Of a stretch of 64,000 nucleotides of DNA, positions 1 to 8,421 are shown in pieces. A model generated the notes under the pieces. It was not told the DNA's origin and ran no database searches. It saw only the letters and a list, made by a program, of their open reading frames with translations. The position numbers and the translations under genes were made by a program. The stretch spans positions 61,768 through 125,767 of the forward strand of contig JASBRX010000036.1 in NCBI GenBank assembly GCA_030149245.1, given 5' to 3'. Position 1 is the first letter of the stretch. Each line of letters starts with the position of its first letter. Source of the DNA: Sphingomonas bacterium. GTDB taxonomy: Bacteria; Pseudomonadota; Alphaproteobacteria; Sphingomonadales; Sphingomonadaceae.

Positions 1-1280
1 ACATCGTCCACCTGTTCGAACGCGACTGCTCGCTCCAGCGCCGCCACCAGAAGGTGATCGAGGAAGCCCCCGCGCCCGGCATGGACCCAGAAACCCGCGC
101 CGCCGTGTGCGACGCGGCGGTCAAGGCCGCGCGCGCGGTCGACTATGTCGGCGCGGGCACGATCGAATTCATCGCCGACGCCAGCGAAGGCCTGCGCGCC
201 GACCGCATCTGGTTCATGGAAATGAACACGCGGCTGCAGGTCGAACACCCGGTGACCGAGGCGATTACTGGCGTCGATCTGGTCGAATGGCAGCTGCGCG
301 TTGCCAGCGGCGAACCCTTGCCCAAGCGGCAGTTCGAAATTTCGATGGAGGGCTGGGCGATGGAGGCGCGGCTCTATGCCGAGGACCCGGAGAAGGGATT
401 CCTGCCGTCCATCGGCTCACTCGATTATTTCGCGCTGCCATACGGCATCCGTGTCGATACCGGCGTCGCCGAAGGGGCGACGGTCAGCCGATACTACGAT
501 CCCATGATCGCCAAGCTGATCGCGACTGGCCACCACCGCGATGCGGCGCGCGAGCAACTCGCCGAAGCCTGCAAGAACATCCGGGTGCAGCCTGTCCGGA
601 CGAATGCGGAGTTCTTGGTGCGTCTGTTGGAATCGCAGGCCTTCGTGGACGCGGAGATCGACACCGGCCTGATCGAGCACAACCTCGATACGCTCGTCGA
701 ACGCGAAGCGCCGGATGCGCAGCTGCTTTCGGCTGGCGCGCTGCTTCTGCTCGCCGCACCGGATAAGGGGCTGGCCGAACAGCCGCTGCTTTCCGGCAAA
801 GGAAACCGCGAATGGGTGGTGTCCTCGGGCACGCAGTGGAATCCGCTGTTCGGCTTCCGTCTGAATGCGGCGGCAAAGCGCACCGTGCGCCTCGCCGTGG
901 ACGGTAGGCCCATGGAGATCGACCTGGATGCCACGGGGCCGGTCGAGCCCAGCCGCTATGACATCGATGGCGATAGCGTCTGGGTTCAGGCCGAAGATGG
1001 CATTGCGGCGCATCGGTTCTCGTTCCCGCTCTCCGCCGCGTCCCAAACCAGTGGCGCCGCAGGCGACGGCGCAGTCCTCGCACCGATGCCCGGCCGCATC
1101 GTCTCGGTCGAGGTCAGCGAAGGGCAGGCGGTCACCGCCGGTCAAAAGCTGCTGGTGCTCGAAGCCATGAAGATGGAACAGGCCCTGCTCGCCCCGTTCG
1201 ACGGCGTGGTCGAAACCCTGACCGCCACGCCCGGCGCGCAGGTTCAGGTCGATGTGCTGCTGGTGAAGGTGGCCAAATAA
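1..1280 (+). CDS. mccA: Methylcrotonyl-CoA carboxylase alpha (biotin) subunit, C-terminal part
   Basis: This gene is cut by the left edge; the frame is open from base 3, giving about 425 residues. It shows the ATP-grasp active-site stretch EMNTRLQVEHP, a biotin carboxylase C-terminal domain, and a C-terminal biotinyl domain with the lysine in EAMKME about 38 residues from the end. The family carboxylates biotin with ATP and bicarbonate and passes the CO2 to an acyl-CoA through a partner beta subunit. The sequence around DLVEWQLRVASGE is most like the methylcrotonyl-CoA (leucine degradation) branch, but propionyl- or acetyl-CoA carboxylase cannot be excluded. The beta subunit is presumably upstream, outside the window. 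Confidence 0.85.
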   Translation, partial: IVHLFERDCSLQRRHQKVIEEAPAPGMDPETRAAVCDAAVKAARAVDYVGAGTIEFIADASEGLRADRIWFMEMNTRLQVEHPVTEAITGVDLVEWQLRVASGEPLPKRQFEISMEGWAMEARLYAEDPEKGFLPSIGSLDYFALPYGIRVDTGVAEGATVSRYYDPMIAKLIATGHHRDAAREQLAEACKNIRVQPVRTNAEFLVRLLESQAFVDAEIDTGLIEHNLDTLVEREAPDAQLLSAGALLLLAAPDKGLAEQPLLSGKGNREWVVSSGTQWNPLFGFRLNAAAKRTVRLAVDGRPMEIDLDATGPVEPSRYDIDGDSVWVQAEDGIAAHRFSFPLSAASQTSGAAGDGAVLAPMPGRIVSVEVSEGQAVTAGQKLLVLEAMKMEQALLAPFDGVVETLTATPGAQVQVDVLLVKVAK

Positions 1281-1281
1281 C

Positions 1282-1433
1282 CGTCGCCCCGGCGCAGGCC
1301 GGGGCCGCCAGAGGCTCAAGCGACCCCCTCTACCCAGGCCCGACCCACCTCGTCGCCCCGGCGCAGGCCGGGGCCGCCAAGTTTTGCGCGCCCACCTATC
1401 CTTCTAGCGGCCCCGGCCAGCGCCGGGGCGACG
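1282..1433. repeat. REP-like palindromic repeats (three copies)
   Basis: Two direct copies of a roughly 27-base unit (cgtcgccccggcgcaggcc...) begin near 1282 and 1351, and an inverted, slightly diverged copy lies at 1407-1433. The direct and inverted copies can fold into long stems, so the block may also end transcription of the carboxylase gene. The same unit recurs as a perfect inverted repeat at 54312-54395. From 1434 to 1720 I see no gene; this stretch is less GC-rich and holds no convincing ORF. Confidence 0.8.
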
Positions 1434-1720
1434 GGGGTGGTTCGGGCGCGTGACTAGGTGTCGCTTGATCTTCTCGCGCCGACGGCACGCGTCTCGATCC
1501 ACTCTGCCGACATTCCCTAATGCAAGAGACACACCCCACCCGACACCCACGGCGCGTTCATCCGCGACATGTTCGCATCGCCGATTCAACCCGCCAGCGC
1601 CGAATCACCCCACCACGCCAAACAATCGGTCCAAACACCGCGCGCCCAACCACCAAAAACCCTCGCAAAACCGCGGGCTACAGCCCTGCATCTTTCCTAC
1701 AAGAACCCATTTGGCTAAAA

Positions 1721-1755
1721 TACATTCTCATAAACCAGCCGGAAATGAGAATGTA
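1721..1755 (-). terminator. Probable rho-independent terminator of the class II aldolase gene
   Basis: Perfect 11-base arms (tacattctcat / atgagaatgta) enclose a 13-base loop. Read on the minus strand, the stem is followed by a T-rich stretch (ttttag), and it lies 13 bases beyond the aldolase stop codon. The stem is AT-rich, so an operator role is an alternative. Confidence 0.5.
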
Positions 1756-1767
1756 CACACACGCCGC

Positions 1768-2529
1768 CTATTCCCGCCAGCTGGTATCCACCCGATCGAC
1801 CAGCCGCACCATCGCCGCAAAATCCGCCGCGCCCGGCCCGCCAGGCACCTGCGCCATATGCAGGTCGCGCTGGTGCACCGCGACCACTTCGGGCGACACC
1901 GTCAGCGGCTTGCCCATCGACAGCGTCGCCAGCTGGATCTCGCACGCGCGCTGCAGCGACCAATGCTTGATGAACGCCTCGGGCAATGTCCGCCCCATCG
2001 CGACGATGCCATGGTTGCGCAGCAACAGCATGCGCTTGTCGCCAAGGTTCGCGACCAGCCGCGCGCCCTCTTCGTCGCGCACCGTCACGCCCTCGAAATC
2101 ATGATAGGCGACCTGCCCCGCGAAATTGCACGCGTAGAAATTGATCGGCTGCAACCCGCCTTCCAGGCTCGAAACCGCCATCCCCGCCGTCGTATGCGTA
2201 TGCATGATGCAATGCACATCGGGCAAATGCCGGTGGAACACCGCATGCTGGACGAACCCGGCGCGGTTGACCGGATAGGGGCTGTCGTCGAGCTTGTTGC
2301 CGTCAATGTCGATCTTGACGAGGTTCGACGCCTTCACCTCGCTGAAATGCAGCCCGAACGGGTTGATCAGGAACGCGTGATCCTCGCCCGGTACCTTCAG
2401 CGTGATGTGGTTGTAGATCATCTCCGACCAGCCCAGGTGATCGAACACGCGATAGGCGGCGGCAAGCTGCTGCCGCGCCTCCCATTCGGCATCGGACATC
2501 GTGCGGGGCGCAACAGCGGCAGTAGCCAT
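1768..2529 (-). CDS. Class II aldolase/adducin family protein
   Basis: A 253-residue protein of the zinc-dependent class II aldolase/adducin fold. The HTHTT segment (His-x-His metal ligands) and the LLLRNHGI segment, with a further ligand histidine, are both visible. The ORF track extends upstream to 2694, but the start at 2529 is preferred: it has a GGAGAGG ribosome-binding site, and the extra residues are unlike the family. Relatives include fuculose/rhamnulose aldolases, 5-methylthioribulose-1-phosphate dehydratase and many uncharacterised members. This one has no pathway neighbours, so its substrate is unknown. Confidence 0.8.
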   Translation of the reverse strand: MATAAVAPRTMSDAEWEARQQLAAAYRVFDHLGWSEMIYNHITLKVPGEDHAFLINPFGLHFSEVKASNLVKIDIDGNKLDDSPYPVNRAGFVQHAVFHRHLPDVHCIMHTHTTAGMAVSSLEGGLQPINFYACNFAGQVAYHDFEGVTVRDEEGARLVANLGDKRMLLLRNHGIVAMGRTLPEAFIKHWSLQRACEIQLATLSMGKPLTVSPEVVAVHQRDLHMAQVPGGPGAADFAAMVRLVDRVDTSWRE

Positions 2530-2621
2530 GATCCTCTCCATTTTTCGTGGTTGCGGTATGTATGCCATGAGCGGGCGGGGCGACGCAACTTGCGCTGCGG
2601 CGCAGCATGCGCTAGGGGCCG

Positions 2622-2760
2622 CGACAGTCATCTGGGGAGTAGCCAGCCGTCTTCGGACGGGCCTTCGCGTCAACATACTTGGTCGAGAGACCATGGCGCG
2701 AAGGGAGCGGCCGCATCACGCGGCGTTCGGGCGAGACCAATGGCGCCATGCTTTCCGTCC
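2622..2760 (+). promoter_or_regulatory. yybP-ykoY manganese riboswitch
   Basis: The conserved yybP-ykoY blocks occur in the right order: ggggagtagcc at about 2634, a ccgtc-ttcg-gacgg hairpin, cgtcaacatact at about 2668, a tggtc-gaga-gacca hairpin, and ggcgagacc at about 2729. The element ends about 60 bases before the TTG start of the GDT1-type gene, and its presence supports a manganese-export role for that gene. In this riboswitch class Mn2+ binding turns expression on. The exact borders and the expression platform (transcriptional or translational) are inferred. Confidence 0.85.
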
Positions 2761-2820
2761 GGGCTGGGCGGAGGGGCGTGGTGTCGTTGGAATTCGCATC
2801 CGCCCGGCCCGGAGACTGTC

Positions 2821-3387
2821 TTGGAACCCTTTCTCACCTCCACCGCCGTGGTCGCGCTCGCCGAAATCGGCGACAAGACGCAATTGCTCGCGATCCTGCT
2901 GGCGACGCGGTTCAAGCGGCCCTTGCCGATCGTCGCGGGCATCCTCGTCGCCACGCTCGCCAACCATTTTCTCGCGGCGCTGGTCGGGCAACAGGCGGCG
3001 GCGCTGCTCCAAGGCGACTGGTTCCGCTATTTGGTCGCGGCCTCCTTCATCGCTATGGCGGCATGGACGCTCGTGCCCGACAAGATCGACGATCTGGAGG
3101 ACAAACCCGCGCGCTTCGGGCCGTTCCTGACCACCACCATCGCCTTCTTCCTGGTCGAAATGGGCGACAAGACCCAGATCGCCACCGTCGCGCTCGGCGC
3201 ACGCTTTGCCGAGGTCGGCTGGGTCACGGCGGGCACGACGCTCGGCATGATGCTGGCGAACGTCCCCGCGGTCTATCTCGGCAACGAACTGGTCAAGCGC
3301 GTGCCGATGCGCACCGTGCGGATCGTCGCGGCGTTGCTGTTCCTCGCCATCGGCATCTGGGTGCTGGTCCAGACGATACGGGGTTAG
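2821..3387 (+). CDS. GDT1/TMEM165 (UPF0016) family manganese exporter
   Basis: A 188-residue membrane protein of two homologous three-helix halves, each with the family signature: EIGDKT near residue 16 and EMGDKT near 116. These acidic motifs are the cation-binding sites in the GDT1 family, whose members move Mn2+ or Ca2+ out of the cytoplasm. The start is TTG at 2821, seven bases after a GGAG ribosome-binding site; the long ORF running back to 1450 is a chance extension. The Mn2+ riboswitch just upstream makes Mn2+ the likely substrate. It is convergent with btuD, and the stop codons overlap (3384-3387). Confidence 0.88.
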   Translation: MEPFLTSTAVVALAEIGDKTQLLAILLATRFKRPLPIVAGILVATLANHFLAALVGQQAAALLQGDWFRYLVAASFIAMAAWTLVPDKIDDLEDKPARFGPFLTTTIAFFLVEMGDKTQIATVALGARFAEVGWVTAGTTLGMMLANVPAVYLGNELVKRVPMRTVRIVAALLFLAIGIWVLVQTIRG

Positions 3388-4151
3388 TCGAGAAAGCGGA
3401 TCGTCGGGCCATATTCGTCACGGACGATCCGCACCTGCACGTCGTACAGCTCGGACAGCGTGCGATCGCGCATCACCTCCGGTGCAGGCCCGGCGGCGAG
3501 GATGTGCCCTTGGCGAACCGCGACCACGTCATCGGCAAAGCGAAAGGCAAGGTCGATGTCGTGGATCGCCATCACCACCGTCCGCCCGGCATCGGCGCGC
3601 GCGCGCAGGCGGCGGGCGGCGTCGATCGCGTGGCGTGGGTCGAGATCGGCGGTGGGCTCGTCGACGATCAGCAATTCGGGATCGCCGACGATGGCGCGGG
3701 CAAGCAGCACGCGGGCCAGCTCGCCCCCGGACAAGTCGGTCGCGGGGCGATCACGCAGCGCCAACAGGTCGCACTCCGCCAGCGCGCGCTCGATCGCGGG
3801 CAGCAACGCCGCGGGCAGGCCGCCGAACGCCGGAAGCTGGGGCAGCAGGCCCAGCGCAACCACCCGCTCCACGCTGATCGGCCAATCGACGCCAACCCGC
3901 TGCGGCAGATAGGCGCGGCGCAGCGCCAGATCCTGCCGCCGCAGCGTGGGCAGGGGGGTATCACCAAGCCGCACGTCCCCGCCTTCGGGCTTGAGCAGCC
4001 CCGCCGCGACTTCCAGCATGCTCGACTTGCCCGCGCCATTGGGGCCGATCACCGCCGTCAGCCGCCCCGCGGCGAACGTCGCGGATACGTCGTCGAGCAC
4101 CAGCCGCCCGCCGCGCTTCAGCGTGATCGCTTGAAGGGTCAGCGCGGTCAT
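3384..4151 (-). CDS. btuD: Cobalamin ABC transporter ATP-binding protein BtuD
   Basis: A 255-residue ABC ATPase with Walker A GPNGAGKS (about residue 36), signature LSGGE (about 139), Walker B LLIVDEP (about 160) and the switch histidine in AIHD (about 195). It powers vitamin B12 import through the BtuC permease. The ORF track starts far upstream inside btuC; the true start is the ATG at 4151, which overlaps the btuC stop as ATGA. It is the last gene of btuB-F-C-D. Homology alone would also allow haem or ferric siderophore transport, but the cobalamin riboswitch ahead of the operon settles B12. Confidence 0.88.
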   Translation of the reverse strand: MTALTLQAITLKRGGRLVLDDVSATFAAGRLTAVIGPNGAGKSSMLEVAAGLLKPEGGDVRLGDTPLPTLRRQDLALRRAYLPQRVGVDWPISVERVVALGLLPQLPAFGGLPAALLPAIERALAECDLLALRDRPATDLSGGELARVLLARAIVGDPELLIVDEPTADLDPRHAIDAARRLRARADAGRTVVMAIHDIDLAFRFADDVVAVRQGHILAAGPAPEVMRDRTLSELYDVQVRIVRDEYGPTIRFLD

Positions 4152-5134
4152 GGCGTCCGGCTCCGCATCCGCAGCACCAGCCACAGGAAAAAGGGCGCCC
4201 CGACCAGCGCAGTGAACACGCCCAGATGGATCGGGCTGTCGAGCCGGATCAGCCGCGTCGCGATATCGGCTGCAGTCAGCAACGCCGCGCCCGCCAGCGC
4301 CGCCGGGACCAATGTCGCGCCCGGCCGATGCCCCACGAACGGCCGCACCAGATGCGGCGCGACCAGCCCAATAAAGCCGATCGTCCCGACGACTGCCGTC
4401 GCCGCGCCGACCCCAAGCCCGGTGCCGGCAAGTGCGAGCAGCCGCGTGCGCCCGACATCGACCCCCAGGCTCTCGGCCTGCACCTCGCCCAGCGCCAGCG
4501 CGTCGAGCGACCGCGCCGTGGCGAGCAGCGCAGCGCCCCCAACCACGATTAGCGGCGCGGCCAGCAGGATCTCCTCCCACCCGCGATTGGCGAGCGAACC
4601 CATCAGCCAGGTCATGATCTCATAAGCAGCATAGGGATTGGGCGCGAGGTTGAGCGAGAGGCTGATCCCCGCACCGGCAAGGCTGGAAATGGCAGCGCCC
4701 GCGAGGATCAGCGCCAACGTCCCCCCGCCACGCGCGAGCAGCAACGCCGCAAACCCCGCCGCAATCGCTCCGGCCAGCCCCGCCAGCGGCGCGGCGAGCG
4801 GGGCCACTGCGGCCAGCCCGTAGTAGATCGCGATCACCGCCCCCAGCGACGCGCCGCCCGAAATGCCGAGCAGCCCCGGCTCGGCCAGCGGATTGCGCAA
4901 CAGCCCCTGAAGCACCGCGCCGGAGAGTCCGAGGATTGCGCCGGTCAGCACGCCGAGCAGCATGCGCGGCAGGCGGATTTCGGTAATCACCACGCCAGTC
5001 AGCCGCGCGGTGCCGCTGGTCTCGCCGCCCAGCCATCCGGCATAATCGAGTCCCAGCGTACCGATGCCGAGCGAGATCAGGCCCAGCAGGATCGTCACCA
5101 CGACCAGCACCGGGATCAGCAGCCGCCCGCTCAT
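4148..5134 (-). CDS. btuC: Cobalamin ABC transporter permease BtuC (FecCD family)
   Basis: A 328-residue hydrophobic protein of the FecCD/BtuC permease family with about nine to ten predicted membrane helices. The family segment EPGLLGISGG (about residue 86) and a C-terminal GFIGLVAPHLVRP loop (about 250), which contacts the ATPase, are visible. It forms the inner-membrane channel that takes B12 from BtuF and is driven by BtuD. Both ends overlap neighbouring genes by four bases, indicating tight translational coupling within the operon. Confidence 0.88.
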   Translation of the reverse strand: MSGRLLIPVLVVVTILLGLISLGIGTLGLDYAGWLGGETSGTARLTGVVITEIRLPRMLLGVLTGAILGLSGAVLQGLLRNPLAEPGLLGISGGASLGAVIAIYYGLAAVAPLAAPLAGLAGAIAAGFAALLLARGGGTLALILAGAAISSLAGAGISLSLNLAPNPYAAYEIMTWLMGSLANRGWEEILLAAPLIVVGGAALLATARSLDALALGEVQAESLGVDVGRTRLLALAGTGLGVGAATAVVGTIGFIGLVAPHLVRPFVGHRPGATLVPAALAGAALLTAADIATRLIRLDSPIHLGVFTALVGAPFFLWLVLRMRSRTP

Positions 5135-5988
5135 CGCGCTGCCTCAAGCTGATCGCGCAGAGCGGCCGCCGCATTGGCGATCAGCGGCGTACCGCAAATA
5201 TAGGCGCGCGGGCTGACCGCGACCTGCCGCCCGGCCCATCGCCTACGCACCAGCGGATGCCGCGCAACCCGATCGCGCAGGCTCTGCCCGACCACGCCGC
5301 CGACCGGCGCGACCAGGATGTCGGGGTTCAGCGCCAGCAGCGCCTCGACATCGGTGCCCGCCACGCCTTCCTTCGCCGCATTGCGTGCACCCGCCGCGTC
5401 GAGCACCGCGTCGTACAAAGCGCCCTCGCCCCGCGACAGGCCATCGCCGCTCCACGACGCGACGCGCAAATTGAGGGGCGGGCGGCGCGCCAGCTCGGCC
5501 AGCCGCGCGTCCATCCCCGCAATCAGCGCTTCGCCGCGCGCGACCGTCCCCAGCCGAACGGCCAGCGTGCGCACGGTCGCACGGATCTCATCGAAGCTCT
5601 GCGGTTGCGCCACCTCGATCATCGGAAAGCCGAAACGGCGCAGTGCCGCCCGCGTCGCCGCCGATCCAAAGCTGTCGGCGACGATCAGGTCGGGCTGCTG
5701 CCGCACCACATCCTCGATCTCGCCGCGATTGGCCGCCACGCCGCGCGCCCGCGCCGCCATCAGCGACAGCAACGGATCGCGCGACAGCCAGGTGACCGAC
5801 GCGATCCGCTCGGGCGGCAACAGCATCAGCACCAGCTGGTCGGTGCACTGGTTGATCGACATCACCCGCATCGGCAGTGCGGGCTGCGCCTTGGCGGCCT
5901 GCGCAGTGGCCACAGGCGGCGGAGCGCTGCCGGCCGAAACCGGCAGCGCCATTGCCGCGATCGCCAGCAGGATGCCGGCGCGCCGCAT
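5131..5988 (-). CDS. btuF: Periplasmic cobalamin-binding protein BtuF
   Basis: A 285-residue class III (helical-backbone) periplasmic binding protein with an N-terminal signal peptide (MRRAGILLAIAAMALPVSA). The fold family is suggested by MSINQCTDQLVLMLLPPERI in the first lobe and LLALNPDILVAP in the second. It would capture B12 delivered by BtuB and hand it to BtuC. The ATG at 5988 shares its A with the btuB stop (TGATG); the track's GTG at 5991 adds one residue. The first residues of the mature protein are Pro/Ala-rich. Confidence 0.85.
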   Translation of the reverse strand: MRRAGILLAIAAMALPVSAGSAPPPVATAQAAKAQPALPMRVMSINQCTDQLVLMLLPPERIASVTWLSRDPLLSLMAARARGVAANRGEIEDVVRQQPDLIVADSFGSAATRAALRRFGFPMIEVAQPQSFDEIRATVRTLAVRLGTVARGEALIAGMDARLAELARRPPLNLRVASWSGDGLSRGEGALYDAVLDAAGARNAAKEGVAGTDVEALLALNPDILVAPVGGVVGQSLRDRVARHPLVRRRWAGRQVAVSPRAYICGTPLIANAAAALRDQLEAAR

Positions 5989-7925
5989 CACAGCTTGACG
6001 CGCACGCCGGCGAACGCGCCGATGCCGGGCGTCGCAAAGCTGAACACCTCTTCGTAATCGACGTCGAAAAGGTTCTCGACGCGCCCGAACAGCTGCACCT
6101 TCTCCACCACGTCGAACGCGATGTTGAAGTTCACCAGCGTATAGGGCTTCAGCGACACCCGCACCGGAACATAGCTGGGGTCGGTGAAGGCGACATCGGT
6201 CATCCGCCCGTTATGCCGCACGGTCAGCGTGGTCGAAAGCCGCTCGTCGCTGGATGTGTAGGTCGCGTTGACGCTGGCGATGTCGCCCGGACGGCGCACT
6301 TCCTCGACCCCGTTCTCCTTGGCATTCAGATGCGTGTAGCTCGCATCGAACCGCAGCTGCGGGATCGGCCGCGCGCTCGCGAACAGCTCGACGCCATGCT
6401 GTTTCGACAGCGTCGTGCGGTTGGCCGGCGTCGCGACAAAAGTCGGGGCGGGGTAGGTCGTGTAAATCTCGCCCTTCAGCGTGGAATCGAAATAGGTCGC
6501 GCCGAACGTGATGGACTCGTCGGCAAAGCTCTGCTCGATCCCGGCTTCCCAGCCTTCCGACTTTTCCGGCTTCAGGTTCGGGTTGCCGATATAGACGCCG
6601 TCGGAAAAGCCGTAGAGCTCGTAATAGCCGGGGTTCTTGACGCCCGTGCCATATGCCCCGCGCACGCGCGTGCCGGTCGGCAGGCGATAGCTGCCCTGCA
6701 CGCGCCAAGTGGTCGCGTCGTCGAAGCGGTTATTGTCGTCGTGCCGCACCGATGCCCCCGCCGCAAAGCCGCCCGCGGTCAGCTCATATTGCGCGACCAG
6801 CCCGATATTGTCGGTGCTGCGCTTGCCGGTAAAGGCGTCGAACGGCGATCCGGTGCCGGGCGTGGTGTTGCGGAACTCTTCGCGCTCGACATCGACCGCG
6901 CCCGTAACGCGATGGGTGACCGCGTCGCTCCCGAAGCGCAGGCTGGACACCAGCGAGCCCTTGTAGCGCGTGCCGACATTGCCGAAATCGACGACATCAT
7001 TGGCGCGGAACATCGTCCGCTCGGTATCGGCGAACTGGCCCGTCAGGCTGGTCGTCCAGCGTCCGTCCATCGCGCTGAACTGCGCACTGAGCAGGCCGTA
7101 AAAGCCGCGATTGCGATAATGCACGCCGGGGCTGTCGATCGTGTAGCCAAAGGTCGGGCTGGCGGGGTTGCCGTCGCTGTTGTTCGCATCGGCATCGGTC
7201 ACCGCATAGCGCAGCACGCCGGTCAGCGTCAGGCTGTCGCTCGGGGTCCAGTTGAACTTGCCGCTCAGCGCGCCGCTTTCCGATCCGATATTGCGGGTGC
7301 CGCCGCGCGCGGTGGGGGTGCCGTCGGTCAGATAGCCGGTCGCCGACAGCGCATAATCGAAGTCACCCGATATACCCGCCGCGCGCGCTGCGGCGCTCAC
7401 CGTACCGAACGAACCGCCTTCGATCCGTGCGCTGAGCCCCGGTGCCTCACGGCCCGACAAGGTGAGGTAGTGGATCACGCCACCGATCGCGTCAGAGCCG
7501 TACAGCGAGGACTGCTGCCCACGCAGCACCTCGACCCGCGCCGCGCTGTCGGCCAGCACGCCGCTATAGTCGAACTCGCCCTGGAAGGGGTCCGACACTT
7601 CGATTCCGTCGATCAGGGTCAGGACATGATTGCCCTCGGTCCCGCGGATGCGGATCTGGGTCAGCCCGCCGATCTGGCGGTTGACCGCAACCCCCGGCAC
7701 GTCGCGCAGCACATCGGACAGATTGCGCGTCTGGCGCTGGTCGAGCGCCTCAGCGTCGATCACGGTGACGGACGCGCTGACCTGATCGACCGGAACCGCT
7801 TCGCCCGAACGCGACGCGGTGACGACCACCGTGTCGCTGGATTCTTCGGCAACAACAGTCTCGCGCGCAAAGGCGGGCGATGCCGCGGCGATGGCGAGTG
7901 TCGATACGGACAATAACTTCAACAT
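5988..7925 (-). CDS. btuB: TonB-dependent outer-membrane cobalamin receptor BtuB
   Basis: A 645-residue TonB-dependent receptor with a signal peptide ending near SPAFA, a TonB-box-like DTVVVTASR, a plug domain (LSDVLRDVPGVAVNRQ, then VEVLRGQQSSLYGSDAIGG) and a long beta-barrel. The start at 7925 puts the signal peptide first; the track start at 7952 adds nine unlikely residues. Its length matches BtuB (about 600-650). It heads btuB-F-C-D and lies 190 bases downstream of a clear cobalamin riboswitch, so it should be repressed when B12 is plentiful. Confidence 0.9.
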   Translation of the reverse strand: MLKLLSVSTLAIAAASPAFARETVVAEESSDTVVVTASRSGEAVPVDQVSASVTVIDAEALDQRQTRNLSDVLRDVPGVAVNRQIGGLTQIRIRGTEGNHVLTLIDGIEVSDPFQGEFDYSGVLADSAARVEVLRGQQSSLYGSDAIGGVIHYLTLSGREAPGLSARIEGGSFGTVSAAARAAGISGDFDYALSATGYLTDGTPTARGGTRNIGSESGALSGKFNWTPSDSLTLTGVLRYAVTDADANNSDGNPASPTFGYTIDSPGVHYRNRGFYGLLSAQFSAMDGRWTTSLTGQFADTERTMFRANDVVDFGNVGTRYKGSLVSSLRFGSDAVTHRVTGAVDVEREEFRNTTPGTGSPFDAFTGKRSTDNIGLVAQYELTAGGFAAGASVRHDDNNRFDDATTWRVQGSYRLPTGTRVRGAYGTGVKNPGYYELYGFSDGVYIGNPNLKPEKSEGWEAGIEQSFADESITFGATYFDSTLKGEIYTTYPAPTFVATPANRTTLSKQHGVELFASARPIPQLRFDASYTHLNAKENGVEEVRRPGDIASVNATYTSSDERLSTTLTVRHNGRMTDVAFTDPSYVPVRVSLKPYTLVNFNIAFDVVEKVQLFGRVENLFDVDYEEVFSFATPGIGAFAGVRVKL

Positions 7926-8114
7926 GGAAAACTGACCCCCGGCGCCGTACAACGAGGGCAGGGGCCTGCCGTCCAGTCCGAACGGCCGGTAGCCATGCGT
8001 CAGCCGGGCGCATGAACGCCTGACGCACGATACCGACGCGGCCCCCGCCGCTTGGTTCGTCGCTCAGACGGAGGACCGTGCCGCGGCCATTCCCTGGACC
8101 AAGGCAAGAGCGAC

Positions 8115-8320
8115 CCTGCGCCGGCAGGTCTCCTGGCTCGCGGGTCAGGGCGGGATGCACGGCCTTCCCGGGCGGTCGCCCAGTGGCTGTTCCCTCGAAC
8201 GGGGAACAAGTGCATCGCGCTCGCCGCTTACAGTTGCAGGGACAGCTGCGGATTTGGACGGCCAAGGCCGCCCGCACCGCATTCCCGTTTAAGCCCCTTT
8301 CGGGGCACCGGCGCGATCAT
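8115..8320 (-). promoter_or_regulatory. Cobalamin (AdoCbl) riboswitch
   Basis: On the minus strand the hallmark segments occur in order: ggtgccccgaaaggggc, aacgggaatgcggtg, aatccgcagctgtccctgc, aactgtaagc, gccactg, gggaaggc, and the B12 box agccaggagacctgcc (8123-8138). This is a full-length aptamer. The expression platform should lie between 8110 and 7926; a strong stem (tgcgtcag...ctgacgca, about 7996-8026) in that interval may be the terminator or ribosome-site sequestering hairpin. Confidence 0.93.
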
Positions 8321-8387
8321 GAAACATGGGGTCGCCCCCAGGTTCCGAGTGGGTCCTTACGCCTGCTTATGGGGCTCGGCAAGCTTA

Positions 8388-8407
8388 ATATAAAGAATTC
8401 TTTATAT
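8388..8407. promoter_or_regulatory. 20-base perfect palindrome upstream of the B12 riboswitch
   Basis: The sequence atataaagaattctttatat is a perfect AT-rich palindrome in a very GC-rich setting. It lies between the DUF1993 stop and the riboswitch, where the btuB promoter is expected. On the minus strand it includes -10-like TATATT/TATAAA sequences. It could be a repressor operator, a promoter element, or a weak hairpin ending the DUF1993 transcript. Confidence 0.45.
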
Positions 8408-8421
8408 CCCGTAGACGCGGC

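Noticed and set aside
1450-2820. N-terminal 457 residues of the 645-residue plus-strand ORF
   Set aside because: Shadow of the aldolase gene and the riboswitch; only the part after 2821 is the GDT1 protein.
5877-7916. 679-residue plus-strand ORF
   Set aside because: Antisense of btuB; Arg/His-rich and without motifs.
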